Source: JBGTCD01 sp041749015 (GTDB lineage: Bacteria > Bacteroidota > Bacteroidia > Cytophagales > Cyclobacteriaceae). From it: 21,821 nucleotides of DNA. Location of the stretch: positions 1 to 21,821 of the forward strand of contig JBGTCD010000028.1 in NCBI GenBank assembly GCA_041749015.1. The letters are read 5' to 3'. The position numbers and the translations under genes were made by a program. Shown one piece after another: positions 7,712-15,878 of the stretch (position 1 is its first letter; each line of letters begins with the position of its first letter). The notes under the pieces are model-generated. The model saw only the letters and a list, made by a program, of their open reading frames with translations, ran no database searches and had not been told where the DNA came from.

Positions 7712-8086
7712 ATGAAAAGGATTAGTATTACCTCCACTTTAATTTGGATATCGGTTGTGGCACTCACGGCAATATCCTGCACAGGCACTAAAGACATTAG
7801 CTCAAACGCAGCGTTTTATAGCCCTAGCCCCGAAAAAGAAATTTCTAAAGCTTCGGCCAAAGCAGACAAGGAACTCATGGAGATAGCAGAAGGTTTTAGG
7901 CGGCCTTATGATCACCAGAGCAAGCATACTCTAAAAGTGAAGTTTTATGATAGTCTGGATAACCTGGTTTATGAGGACTCTGTAAGTCCAGGAGAAAGAA
8001 AGAGTGAAGCGTTGATTCAAATGCTGCACCGCAGTGATTATCTCACAAATTGGGAAGAGCAAGCATACTTTAGAGTAAACCCATAA
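7712..8086 (+). CDS. Small lipoprotein of unknown function
   Basis: 124 residues that I do not recognise. It has a clear lipoprotein signal peptide: basic Lys2-Arg3, hydrophobic 10-21, and a lipobox AISC with Cys23. The mature part is about 100 residues, charged and soluble-looking. It starts with a Ser/Lys-rich linker, then a segment around residues 70-90 with alternating hydrophobic residues suggesting beta strands (LKVKFYDSLDNLVYED), and ends with a short Trp-containing helix or strand. It is a single-gene unit: sucD diverges upstream, and the next gene is convergent and shares the hairpin at 8085-8112. The gene is judged real from the signal peptide and a length with no competing frame. 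Confidence 0.75.
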   Translation: MKRISITSTLIWISVVALTAISCTGTKDISSNAAFYSPSPEKEISKASAKADKELMEIAEGFRRPYDHQSKHTLKVKFYDSLDNLVYEDSVSPGERKSEALIQMLHRSDYLTNWEEQAYFRVNP

Positions 8087-8112
8087 AAAAGGCCCCAACT
8101 GAGTCGGGGCCT
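8085..8112 (-). terminator. Intrinsic terminator of the CHASE2/FecR-like operon, possibly bidirectional
   Basis: Perfect 7-bp stem: AGGCCCC (8090-8096) pairs with GGGGCCT (8106-8112) around a 9-base loop. On the minus strand the stem runs straight into six Ts (complement of 8085-8090), a textbook terminator 24 bases past the stop of the FecR-like gene. On the plus strand the hairpin starts 3 bases after the lipoprotein stop codon but is followed only by a weak T-run (TACTACATTTT), so termination in that direction is less certain. Confidence 0.85.
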
Positions 8113-8136
8113 ACTACATTTTAAAAGGTTAGTTTC

Positions 8137-9087
8137 TTATTCTTCTGCTTCTACATACCCACACCACTCTAAAAATTCATGATAAGCGGATACAAAACTA
8201 TCAACACCGGGTGCTAACTCAATAGCACGCTCGTAACTGGTAAGGGCATCTATAAGGTGACCATTACTTTCATGATATCCGGCCATTATATAATGGTGCA
8301 AGGCAGAATTTTCATCAAACTGATCAAATAGTTTGGAACGCTCTTCCTTGACCTTCTCCACAGTCCCTGGTTTGGGAAGTTTAATAATGTACCCGTGCAT
8401 TCCTTCACCTGAATTCACTTTAGGATTATCAACATCCCGAATTCTGATTTGCAAGGCTCCTATTTGATTAGCATATTTTTCGTCCTTTAAATTGAGAGCA
8501 ATCTTTGTATCAGAAGTTTCCTCCACTGATATCACTTCATCCATCATGCTTAAGATTGTTACTTCATATTTGGAAACACCTTCAATAGATTCCCATCTTA
8601 CTATGGCAAAATCACTAAACAGGTCTGGGGTAATATTATTCTCATTATTATTCTTTGGAATAAAAACCTTAATCGCCTTGTCTGATGACATAATATCCCT
8701 TGTAACCGCACCAGTAGCACTCAATCTTTCTCTTTTACCATCATCAGACATCTTGTCCATAACGAAATCAGCATAACGGCTTGCTACAGTGGAACTACCG
8801 GAGCTAACGCCTTTGGCGAGCTCCGAGACACTATAATCACCCGGATTTTTTACCTCCAGGGTTCTACCGGATACATGCTGTAATCCTAAATAGCCACCTT
8901 CAGATAGCTTGATCACGTCACCCTCATTGAGGTGCGTTCCCATTTTAACCGGTTCTGATTTGTTTCCGGATTTCACTTCATTCTGGCCTGTACTTCCTAA
9001 AACTCTAAAAGTATATGTTTGAGACTGTGCATCAAAAACAAGAAATACTGCCAAAAGCATCGTAAAAAAAGTAATCCTGATTTTCAT
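8137..9087 (-). CDS. Exported FecR-like / TPR protein associated with CHASE2 proteins
   Basis: 316 residues with a Sec signal peptide (hydrophobic 7-18, ending QSQ near 21-23) and no lipobox, so probably periplasmic. Residues about 45-85 resemble a FecR-type segment: a glycine-rich turn followed by LNEGDVIKLSEGGYLGLQ, a pattern seen in proteins where an 'induced' beta-barrel segment reads a surface signal. Residues about 158-220 look like a beta-sandwich repeat (IVRWESIEGVSKYEV resembles fibronectin-type strands). Residues about 262-300 form one clear TPR-like unit (YIMAGY...ALTSYERAIELAP). It is last in the operon with two CHASE2 sensors, 77 bases after the second. FecR-like proteins are known neighbours of CHASE2 proteins, so a ligand-presenting or accessory role is plausible but inferred. 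The FecR assignment is by pattern only. Confidence 0.65.
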   Translation of the reverse strand: MKIRITFFTMLLAVFLVFDAQSQTYTFRVLGSTGQNEVKSGNKSEPVKMGTHLNEGDVIKLSEGGYLGLQHVSGRTLEVKNPGDYSVSELAKGVSSGSSTVASRYADFVMDKMSDDGKRERLSATGAVTRDIMSSDKAIKVFIPKNNNENNITPDLFSDFAIVRWESIEGVSKYEVTILSMMDEVISVEETSDTKIALNLKDEKYANQIGALQIRIRDVDNPKVNSGEGMHGYIIKLPKPGTVEKVKEERSKLFDQFDENSALHHYIMAGYHESNGHLIDALTSYERAIELAPGVDSFVSAYHEFLEWCGYVEAEE

Positions 9088-9164
9088 AATTTTAATTTGT
9101 TAAAAATTCGTGCCCTTCTTTTCAAAAGGCTAAGTTAATGAATTTCAATATTATAAGATATAGT

Positions 9165-10430
9165 TTATACTATTTTATTAAATAAGGTAACTAATTGCTG
9201 CCTTCGTTCTCTGATGAACAAATTTCTTGCCAATCCATAATAGGCCTCCAGGGAATCTCCGGAAATGACCACCACAACCATAGTATAGGTAAAATTAAGC
9301 TTAAAATCAAACCAGTCATACACATAAATAACCGAAGTAAACAGGAGGGCCAAAATAATCAATTGAAGGACCTTAGTAATACCATCGTACATTCGGGGTA
9401 AGGTCCGGTAAATAATTGAGAACGGGATAATGAGGATAAAACAACCAATGATGGCCCAGGCGTAAACCCAAAATGTGCTCATTTCATTGACATAAGCCTC
9501 CTGATTAATCATCGAAAAGATATTAGCCTGAATGGCTATGGGGTACATGTCAGGATTTCCTTTACCGGAATATTGTTTGTTAAGCGGTGTATAAAGTCTG
9601 TTTTCCCAATCGGTGGCTCTTAGGTCTTCACCCAGATATCCGATCATAATTACTTTATTTTCCATAGCCTCCGGAGTAAACTCCTCATTTAAGGCCTGAT
9701 GCCAATCAAGAACAAAATAAGAGGTGGGGTAATTAGTTCTACCCCAAACATCCAAAACATTTCCCCGGTAATTGATTACCTCTGTTTCTTTACTCCGCTC
9801 CCAAATTCTCGCCGCTTTTTCAGGATATGCCTTCATCGCAACCTTAACTGCAAATGCCGTATCTTCCATTAATACGGGGTGGAATCTTCTGGTGATTTTG
9901 AATTCCCCGTGTGGTTTGGTGTCATTTTCAAAATTGATATGACCTATGGATTTTTCAGCCTGAAATAGAGAATGAGGGACGTGTTTCTGATCAAATATCG
10001 GCTCACCCGGGGTCTCTTCCATTAATGAATCAGTTTTACTCCATTTGGTGGCTAATATCAAATTAGGGGTATTGTTCAGCACGTCAAGAAGTAAGAAATT
10101 ACCCATCATATCTTCAGGGTCCTCTTCAAGCACTATACCCAATCCCACTGCCTTTGGATTATATTGATTAATAATCGATAGCTGCGCTGCCAACTCCCGG
10201 TTGCTAAGCGTGCTGGAATTAACTAGTATTATAGCATCATCTATAGGAGGATCTTTCCGGATATAGGAATTTGCAATATCTGAAATCTCCAGGTCTGCAT
10301 AGGCATCCCCAATCGGTTGAAAAACCTTAAAAATGCCAAGGCTGGATGCACTAAAAAATACCCATGCAATACCGAATATCCACAGCGTAGAAAAAAAGCA
10401 ATCAATCCAGAATCCCTTGGTCCTAAGCAT
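9165..10430 (-). CDS. CHASE2-domain membrane sensor without output domain (second paralogue)
   Basis: 421 residues in the classical CHASE2 receptor order: an N-terminal membrane helix (about 12-33), a large extracytoplasmic CHASE2 domain (about 45-315) ending in the family-typical NKVIMIGYLGED strand and a TPLN segment, then three closely spaced membrane helices (about 320-341, 354-371 and 377-391). Known CHASE2 receptors continue into a kinase, GGDEF or adenylate cyclase domain; this one stops about 30 residues after the last helix. It is a clear paralogue of the gene 24 bases upstream. They share GFWxDCFFxTLWIFG at the N-terminus and SGDxLExYYGLxRNLF at the C-terminus, while the sensor domain has diverged more. 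The natural stop and absence of downstream remnants argue against recent truncation. The ligand is unknown. Confidence 0.85.
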   Translation of the reverse strand: MLRTKGFWIDCFFSTLWIFGIAWVFFSASSLGIFKVFQPIGDAYADLEISDIANSYIRKDPPIDDAIILVNSSTLSNRELAAQLSIINQYNPKAVGLGIVLEEDPEDMMGNFLLLDVLNNTPNLILATKWSKTDSLMEETPGEPIFDQKHVPHSLFQAEKSIGHINFENDTKPHGEFKITRRFHPVLMEDTAFAVKVAMKAYPEKAARIWERSKETEVINYRGNVLDVWGRTNYPTSYFVLDWHQALNEEFTPEAMENKVIMIGYLGEDLRATDWENRLYTPLNKQYSGKGNPDMYPIAIQANIFSMINQEAYVNEMSTFWVYAWAIIGCFILIIPFSIIYRTLPRMYDGITKVLQLIILALLFTSVIYVYDWFDFKLNFTYTMVVVVISGDSLEAYYGLARNLFIRERRQQLVTLFNKIV

Positions 10431-10454
10431 TTATTAAAGTTTTTGATGGCATAA

Positions 10455-11735
10455 TTAATCCGTTAAATCAGCATGCGGTCTTAAAATGCGCCTTCTGCCC
10501 TCTTTAGAAAACAAGTTTCTGCCTAACCCATAATATCCCTCCAAAGTATCCCCTGATAGTCCTACCACCCATAATGTATGGGTAAGGTCCATCTTGAAAT
10601 CAAACCAGTGAAAAATATATATCGTAAAAAAAAGGAAAAACAAACCAAGAAAAACCTGGATGGCTTTGGATATCCCGTCATACCATCTTGGCACACCTTT
10701 AAATAAAATCCCGAATATGATATTGATGAAAAAACAAAAGACAATAGCAAACGCCATTTCTATATTTTCATCGAGTGAATTGATGTAATTTTCCTCCAAA
10801 ATCATTGCAATGATATTGGCATGGATTACTGCTCCATACATATCCAGGGCAGCCTTTCCGGCTAATATTTCATTCAAAGGCGAAAAGAAATTATCCTCAG
10901 TATAATAACCGCTTAGGTCATCACCTAAATATCCTATCATCACAATTTTACCCCTTACTAACCCAGGGTCAAAATTTTCCTTTAATACATCTTCATAATC
11001 AATCACAGGGAAAACCTTAGGCACATGCGGCCCACCTCTATTATCCATCGCATTACCCTTAAAATAAATGATCTCCCTATTCCTATCCCTTTTAAATACC
11101 TTCTGAGCTTTGACAGAATCGTATAGCCAAGCCATTTTTAAACCAAGCGCATAAGCCAGTTCATCCTTTACTAATATAAATGGAGGGAAAGCCCGGCAGG
11201 TTTTATAGTCTTCCTGTATCCCGGCCTCAGTATCCAAATTAGCAAATGCCTCCACTGCATTGACCCTAAAAATTTCATGCGATTGGTGCAGGCTGTCGTA
11301 AACTTCACCATCTGGATCTTGCTCTTCTAATGCTCTTGATTTAATTACCTTATTGGCCATCACCAGCTGTTTAGTATTGGCCAAAACTTCAGCCATATAC
11401 TCATCCCCTTCCTTATCTTCTTTAAGGTCGGGAAGGAAAATATCGAAACCTACCACTGCAGGCTCATGTTTATTGAGGATTTCAATTTGACGTGCTATTC
11501 CTCTGCGACCAAGGGGACCAATGTTGATCAGGACGATGTTGGTATCCTGAGGTGGGTGTTCTTTAAGTCGGGAAAAGCTGACATCACTGAGCTCCATATC
11601 CTCAACGGCATCGCCGATAGGGTCAAAAACATCGAAAATGGCTAATTGGGAAATATTAAGGATAAGCCAATAGGTACCAAAAATCCAAAGGGTACCAAAG
11701 AAACAATCTTTCCAAAAACCCCGCTCTCTAAGCAT
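10455..11735 (-). CDS. CHASE2-domain membrane sensor without output domain (first paralogue)
   Basis: 426 residues and the first gene of the minus-strand CHASE2/FecR-like operon. The architecture mirrors its neighbour: a membrane helix at about 12-33, a CHASE2 sensor from about 45 to 320 (GKIVMIGYLGDDL near its end, followed by FFSPLNE), then helices at about 326-346, 358-375 and 382-396. After these only about 30 residues remain, rich in Arg/Lys (KEGRRR). No catalytic or histidine-kinase domain is present here or in the adjacent genes. Such 'headless' CHASE2 proteins must either pass signals to another protein or have a structural role. The divergent meaB start is 93 bases away, and no consensus Bacteroidota promoter is visible in that gap. 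Confidence 0.85.
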   Translation of the reverse strand: MLRERGFWKDCFFGTLWIFGTYWLILNISQLAIFDVFDPIGDAVEDMELSDVSFSRLKEHPPQDTNIVLINIGPLGRRGIARQIEILNKHEPAVVGFDIFLPDLKEDKEGDEYMAEVLANTKQLVMANKVIKSRALEEQDPDGEVYDSLHQSHEIFRVNAVEAFANLDTEAGIQEDYKTCRAFPPFILVKDELAYALGLKMAWLYDSVKAQKVFKRDRNREIIYFKGNAMDNRGGPHVPKVFPVIDYEDVLKENFDPGLVRGKIVMIGYLGDDLSGYYTEDNFFSPLNEILAGKAALDMYGAVIHANIIAMILEENYINSLDENIEMAFAIVFCFFINIIFGILFKGVPRWYDGISKAIQVFLGLFFLFFTIYIFHWFDFKMDLTHTLWVVGLSGDTLEGYYGLGRNLFSKEGRRRILRPHADLTD

Positions 11736-11828
11736 AAGCAGTTTTTTTCAATTTCAAAGGTTGTAAATATAAACATTCCGACCCTTTCTCCTATAAATAC
11801 CCGACAGGTTTTTATATTTTTATGGGCC

Positions 11829-12815
11829 ATGATAAAATCCAGGCTCAGTCTTGATGAATATGAAAAAGGAGTAACGGGAGGTGACCGGGTCATTCTGTCC
11901 CGGGCCATCACCCTGATAGAAAGCACACTGGTCAAGGATCAGGAATTAGGCTCTCAACTCCTCGACCGGCTATTACCCCATACTGGGAATTCTGTCCGTA
12001 TTGGTATCACGGGGATACCGGGTGTGGGAAAGAGCACATTTATTGAGTCTTTTGGAGGAATGCTGACCCCTGATAATAAAGTGGCAGTATTGGCCATTGA
12101 TCCTTCCAGTGAAAAAACCAGAGGCAGTATACTGGGTGATAAGACAAGAATGACAGAGCTTTCCCGAAATCCCAATGCCTATATCCGGCCCTCACCTACT
12201 GCCACCAACCTGGGCGGGGTAGCCTCCCGCACCCGAGAAGTCATGCTGCTTTGTGAGGCGGCTGGTTTCAATATTATTCTTATTGAAACAGTAGGAGTCG
12301 GGCAATCTGAAACTGTAGTAAAAGGTATGGTAGATTTTTTTCTGCTGCTGATGATTGCAGGGGCAGGTGATGAAATGCAGGGCATTAAAAAAGGGATTGT
12401 CGAAATGGCAGACACCATCGCAATCAATAAAGATGATGCAGCTGATTCATCCTCGGTTCAACAGGCCAGGGAGGCCTATCAGCAGGCCCTCCATATCCTT
12501 AATTCTGACAATACCACCTGGACTCCGAAAGTAGTCACCTGCTCTGGCCTTACGGGCGGTGGCATGGAAGATATCTGGGCTATTATCCAAAAGTATGTTC
12601 AGGAAAGGAAGAATAACGGGCAATTTGAGGCTTACAGAGCCGAACAGCACCTCAAATGGATGCATGAATCCATTTCAAGCCTTCTTAAAGCTGACTTCTA
12701 CTCCAATCCTAAAATATTAAAGGCCCTGCCCAAACTCGAACAGGCGATTCAGAATGGGAAAAAACACCCTATTCAGGCCGCCAGAGAACTCATCGCTTTG
12801 TTTAGGAAAGGGTAA
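11829..12815 (+). CDS. meaB: Methylmalonyl-CoA mutase-associated GTPase MeaB
   Basis: A G3E-family P-loop GTPase that guards adenosylcobalamin loading and repair of methylmalonyl-CoA mutase. From the ATG at 11829 it is 328 residues, the normal MeaB length. The open frame extends upstream to 11646, but the extra 61 residues would lie partly over the opposite CHASE2 gene and look nothing like MeaB. The Walker A motif GIPGVGKST is at 62-70, the DPSS segment at 91-94, the ETVGVGQSE switch region at 153-161, and the base-specificity motif NKDD at 200-203. Neither mutase subunit is in the window, so the gene acts at a distance from its partner. It ends directly against the convergent hemL stop codon. 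Confidence 0.95.
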   Translation: MIKSRLSLDEYEKGVTGGDRVILSRAITLIESTLVKDQELGSQLLDRLLPHTGNSVRIGITGIPGVGKSTFIESFGGMLTPDNKVAVLAIDPSSEKTRGSILGDKTRMTELSRNPNAYIRPSPTATNLGGVASRTREVMLLCEAAGFNIILIETVGVGQSETVVKGMVDFFLLLMIAGAGDEMQGIKKGIVEMADTIAINKDDAADSSSVQQAREAYQQALHILNSDNTTWTPKVVTCSGLTGGGMEDIWAIIQKYVQERKNNGQFEAYRAEQHLKWMHESISSLLKADFYSNPKILKALPKLEQAIQNGKKHPIQAARELIALFRKG

Positions 12816-14111
12816 TCAGGAATTTATTACTGCTTTTAAGGCATTAAAATTAGCCTCTAATATCTTATCAATAATTCCATTCTTAATTTCAGTAGAAATA
12901 AAGAGTGCCTCAAATTGAGATGGCGCCAGATATACTTTCTGCTCCAGCATCGCCTTAAAGTATTTTCCAAAAAGGGTGGTATTCGAGGTTTTGGCCGATT
13001 CAAAATCCACCACCTCCTTATCGGTAAAGAACAAACTAAACATGGATCCAATCTGATTAATCCTGTAGTCAAGATTAAGCGATTTTAAATTTTCTTGTAT
13101 ACCATTGACCAAAAGGCCTGTGTTTTTACTCAAATGCTCATATACTTCCGGATGTTCATTCAGATGGTTGAGCATGGCAAGGCCAGCAGCCATCGCCACA
13201 GGGTTGCCTGATAAAGTCCCTGCCTGATACACCGGTCCCTCAGGGGAGACAAAATCCATGATGGCCCTTTTTCCGCCGTAGGCACCCACCGGCATGCCGC
13301 CACCTATAATTTTTCCCAGAGTGGTGAGGTCAGGTTTTACCCCATATATCTCCTGAGCACCTCCAGGTGCCAATCTGAATCCGGTCATCACTTCATCAAA
13401 AATCAGAATAATGTCATGGGCATCACAACGGGCTCTCAATCCTTCCAAATACCCTTGCTCAGGCAGAACACAACCAATATTACCAGCAACCGGCTCGATA
13501 ATCATAGCAGCTATTTCCCCTTTATTGGCATGGATTAATGCATCTACAGCTTCCAGATCATTATAAGGAGCGGTCAGGGTGTCATTGGCAGTACCTTTGG
13601 TAACCCCGGGACTATCAGGGATACCCATAGTGGCCGCACCACTGCCAGCAGCTATAAGAAAAGAATCACCATGGCCATGATAGCAACCCTCAAATTTTAT
13701 CAATTTATCCTTGCCGGTGTAGCCCCTTGCCAGCCGTAGTGCAGACATGGTAGCTTCGGTGCCGGAGTTGACCATGCGCACCTTCTCGATAGAGGGCACC
13801 ATTTTTATAATGAGTTCGGCAAGACCGACCTCATCAGAATTGGGCGCCCCAAAAGATAAAGACTTTAATGCTGCATCCCGTACCGCTCGTAGCACAGGCT
13901 CAAAGGCATGGCCCAGGATCATCGGACCCCAGGAATTGATCAACTCAATGTATTGGTTACCGTCAACATCGTACAGATATGGCCCGAAGCCTCTGTCAAT
14001 AAATAGCGGATCTCCTCCTACCGCTTTGAAGGCCCGAACAGGCGAGTTGACCCCTCCGGGAATTAATTCCTTAGCACGGTCAAATAACTCTTTACTCCTT
14101 TCAATCTTCAT
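12816..14111 (-). CDS. hemL: Glutamate-1-semialdehyde 2,1-aminomutase
   Basis: PLP enzyme that converts glutamate-1-semialdehyde to 5-aminolevulinate, the C5-pathway entry to heme and other tetrapyrroles. The 431 residues match the family. PGGVNSPVRAF at 18-28, SGTEATMSALRLAR at 116-129, YHGHGDS at 144-150, FDEVMTGFR at 238-246 and TLGKIIGGGMPVGAYGG at 264-280 are all present, with the PLP-binding lysine at 267. The protein begins 6 bases after the stop of the LpoA-like gene, so it is the last gene of the guaA operon. Its stop codon directly abuts that of meaB on the other strand. hemA is not in the window. Confidence 0.96.
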   Translation of the reverse strand: MKIERSKELFDRAKELIPGGVNSPVRAFKAVGGDPLFIDRGFGPYLYDVDGNQYIELINSWGPMILGHAFEPVLRAVRDAALKSLSFGAPNSDEVGLAELIIKMVPSIEKVRMVNSGTEATMSALRLARGYTGKDKLIKFEGCYHGHGDSFLIAAGSGAATMGIPDSPGVTKGTANDTLTAPYNDLEAVDALIHANKGEIAAMIIEPVAGNIGCVLPEQGYLEGLRARCDAHDIILIFDEVMTGFRLAPGGAQEIYGVKPDLTTLGKIIGGGMPVGAYGGKRAIMDFVSPEGPVYQAGTLSGNPVAMAAGLAMLNHLNEHPEVYEHLSKNTGLLVNGIQENLKSLNLDYRINQIGSMFSLFFTDKEVVDFESAKTSNTTLFGKYFKAMLEQKVYLAPSQFEALFISTEIKNGIIDKILEANFNALKAVINS

Positions 14112-14117
14112 ATGTCA

Positions 14118-15878
14118 TCACTCATAAACAGCTTTTTTCAAGGTGATTTTATCATTTACCACTTTGATGATTGGTACCACCTTATTGTAATTGCTGTACT
14201 TATAGTAAAACCCGGAACTCAAATGACCCGGAAGAATGGTGTCACTTTCATTCCATGCGACCTGAAAATAATTGCCGTTTTGAATAAGGGCATCACCAAA
14301 GAACAGCATCAACTCATACCCTGCACTAGAATGCGCAGAAGGGACCTTGCCGTATTTAGAAAGATATTTCTTTCTGAATTGTTTATAATTTTTCTGTTCC
14401 GGGTCAATAAAATTTGGAGCGGTAAGTACTACTCCCAGATTTTGAAAAGTGCGCAGGTTGATGATCCGGTGATCGAGCCAGGAATCAGACCCGATCACTA
14501 CAATGCTATCGCCTCTAGTCTCTACTGCACTGATTACTTTGGTATAAATAAGGTTATCATCTGAAGCCACAAAAATACTCCCGATACTATCCGGGGCAAT
14601 TTCAAAATCTGCAGGATCAAATTCCCTGCCTTTTCGGTTTTTAACAGTGAGAAAATCTACTAAATCTGAAGAGCGATCCCGATTCACCCGGTAAATATGA
14701 GCCACCTCCATTCCTGAATTCCGGGCGGCAGAAAGGAAATTTGCCCCAGCCAGGGAGTCTTGCTTGGTGGGGCCTAAAAAAATCATGGTATTCTTATTAT
14801 AAACATTTTTTGAGGCGTATTCCGCTGCTTTTTGAGCCAATTCTTCTGCTGTAGGCTGAAACAGAAACATAAAAGGGTTGGTATCAAGGTAATCTGAGCT
14901 CTTGGATATCGGATTTAGCATATTGACCTTATTTCGCAGGCAGAAATCCATTACTACTTTCCTGGGCTCATTAAATAAGGGGCCTATGATCAGATCCACA
15001 TCCTTAAAAAATTCAGAAGACAAAACTTTAAGTGTGGCGATGCTATCGCGTTCTGTATCAAATACCTTAAGATTAATTTTTATGGACTTTTTATTGATCG
15101 AGTCTACCGCCAACCGCATGCCTTCATACAGGTCCAGGACCAATTGGTTGGGTTTGGGTCTTGTATCAGGGGTAAGGTCTTTCAGAACAAAAGGAAGCAG
15201 TACGGCTACATTATAAATCTTCTTCTTTTCAGAAACTAACCCGGCGCCAATCGTGGCTTTTAAAGATTCAATATCAAATTGATCGACAAGTCGATCGAGA
15301 AGCTGCCGGTCTTGTAATGAAAACGGCTGCCTGGTAATAGCAAAGGCCAAAGACAATCCTACCACCTGATCATTAGGAAAATCCTGGTAAAGAGTATTTA
15401 AAGTATCCACGCTTAAGGTGGGTATAAAATGTTCTTTTATTTTAGTTACCCCAGGGTCCTGATTACTTTTACTGCTCCTGTTCAAGGCTTTCATAGCTCT
15501 GAAAGGTTCATTAAGCTCAAAATAAATGGTCCCCAACCAGTAATTCACCTCCTCGATTTGATGCCAGTTAGGATACATGGTTCTGATCTGGAGCAGCATA
15601 TCCTTGGCTACATGGTGGTAGTTTTGGTGGTAATTGGACAAGGCGAAGTAGAAAGAGCTGTACTCTTTAAAATCATTTTCAGGGTCAGTATTGATTAATT
15701 CCTTAAAGGATTGTGAAGCCATGGCATAATCACCCTCATCAAACCATGTTTTTGCCTTCAGATAAGACTCCTGATAGTCTTTATTTTGAGCTGAGGTAGT
15801 AGTCGGATTCAGCCCTAAAAATATTAATCCGATTAGCGCTACCTTGATAAACTTCCCCATTTTGATTTTTATTCCCAT
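14118..15878 (-). CDS. Exported TPR + type-1 periplasmic-binding-fold protein (LpoA/LppC-like)
   Basis: 586 residues if started at 15878 (10-base overlap with the guaA stop), or 580 if started at the internal ATG at 15860 (8 bases after it). The shorter form gives a compact signal peptide MGKFIKVALIG...TTSAQ and is equally plausible. Residues about 35-130 hold TPR-like helical pairs (AKTWFDEGDYAMASQSFKEL and SSFYFALSNYHQNYHHVAKDML). Residues about 215-586 have a type-1 periplasmic-binding fold (YNVAVLLPF, LDLYEGMRLAVDSIN, DLIIGPLFNEPRK). This order matches LpoA, the outer-membrane activator of penicillin-binding protein 1A. Unlike LpoA it has no lipobox cysteine, so it should be free in the periplasm. 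Bacteroidota homologues are often labelled amino-acid ABC substrate-binding proteins; no transporter genes are nearby. Confidence 0.75.
   Translation of the reverse strand: MGIKIKMGKFIKVALIGLIFLGLNPTTTSAQNKDYQESYLKAKTWFDEGDYAMASQSFKELINTDPENDFKEYSSFYFALSNYHQNYHHVAKDMLLQIRTMYPNWHQIEEVNYWLGTIYFELNEPFRAMKALNRSSKSNQDPGVTKIKEHFIPTLSVDTLNTLYQDFPNDQVVGLSLAFAITRQPFSLQDRQLLDRLVDQFDIESLKATIGAGLVSEKKKIYNVAVLLPFVLKDLTPDTRPKPNQLVLDLYEGMRLAVDSINKKSIKINLKVFDTERDSIATLKVLSSEFFKDVDLIIGPLFNEPRKVVMDFCLRNKVNMLNPISKSSDYLDTNPFMFLFQPTAEELAQKAAEYASKNVYNKNTMIFLGPTKQDSLAGANFLSAARNSGMEVAHIYRVNRDRSSDLVDFLTVKNRKGREFDPADFEIAPDSIGSIFVASDDNLIYTKVISAVETRGDSIVVIGSDSWLDHRIINLRTFQNLGVVLTAPNFIDPEQKNYKQFRKKYLSKYGKVPSAHSSAGYELMLFFGDALIQNGNYFQVAWNESDTILPGHLSSGFYYKYSNYNKVVPIIKVVNDKITLKKAVYE

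Noticed and set aside
9165..11735. Possibility that the CHASE2 genes are pseudogenes truncated from longer receptors
   Set aside because: Both paralogues stop at equivalent points, share a conserved tail and have no downstream output-domain remnants; independent identical truncation is unlikely.
11646..11828. Upstream extension of the MeaB reading frame by 61 residues
   Set aside because: The extra residues overlap the opposite CHASE2 gene, are Lys/Pro/Thr-rich and do not resemble MeaB; starting at 11829 gives the family's normal length and N-terminus.
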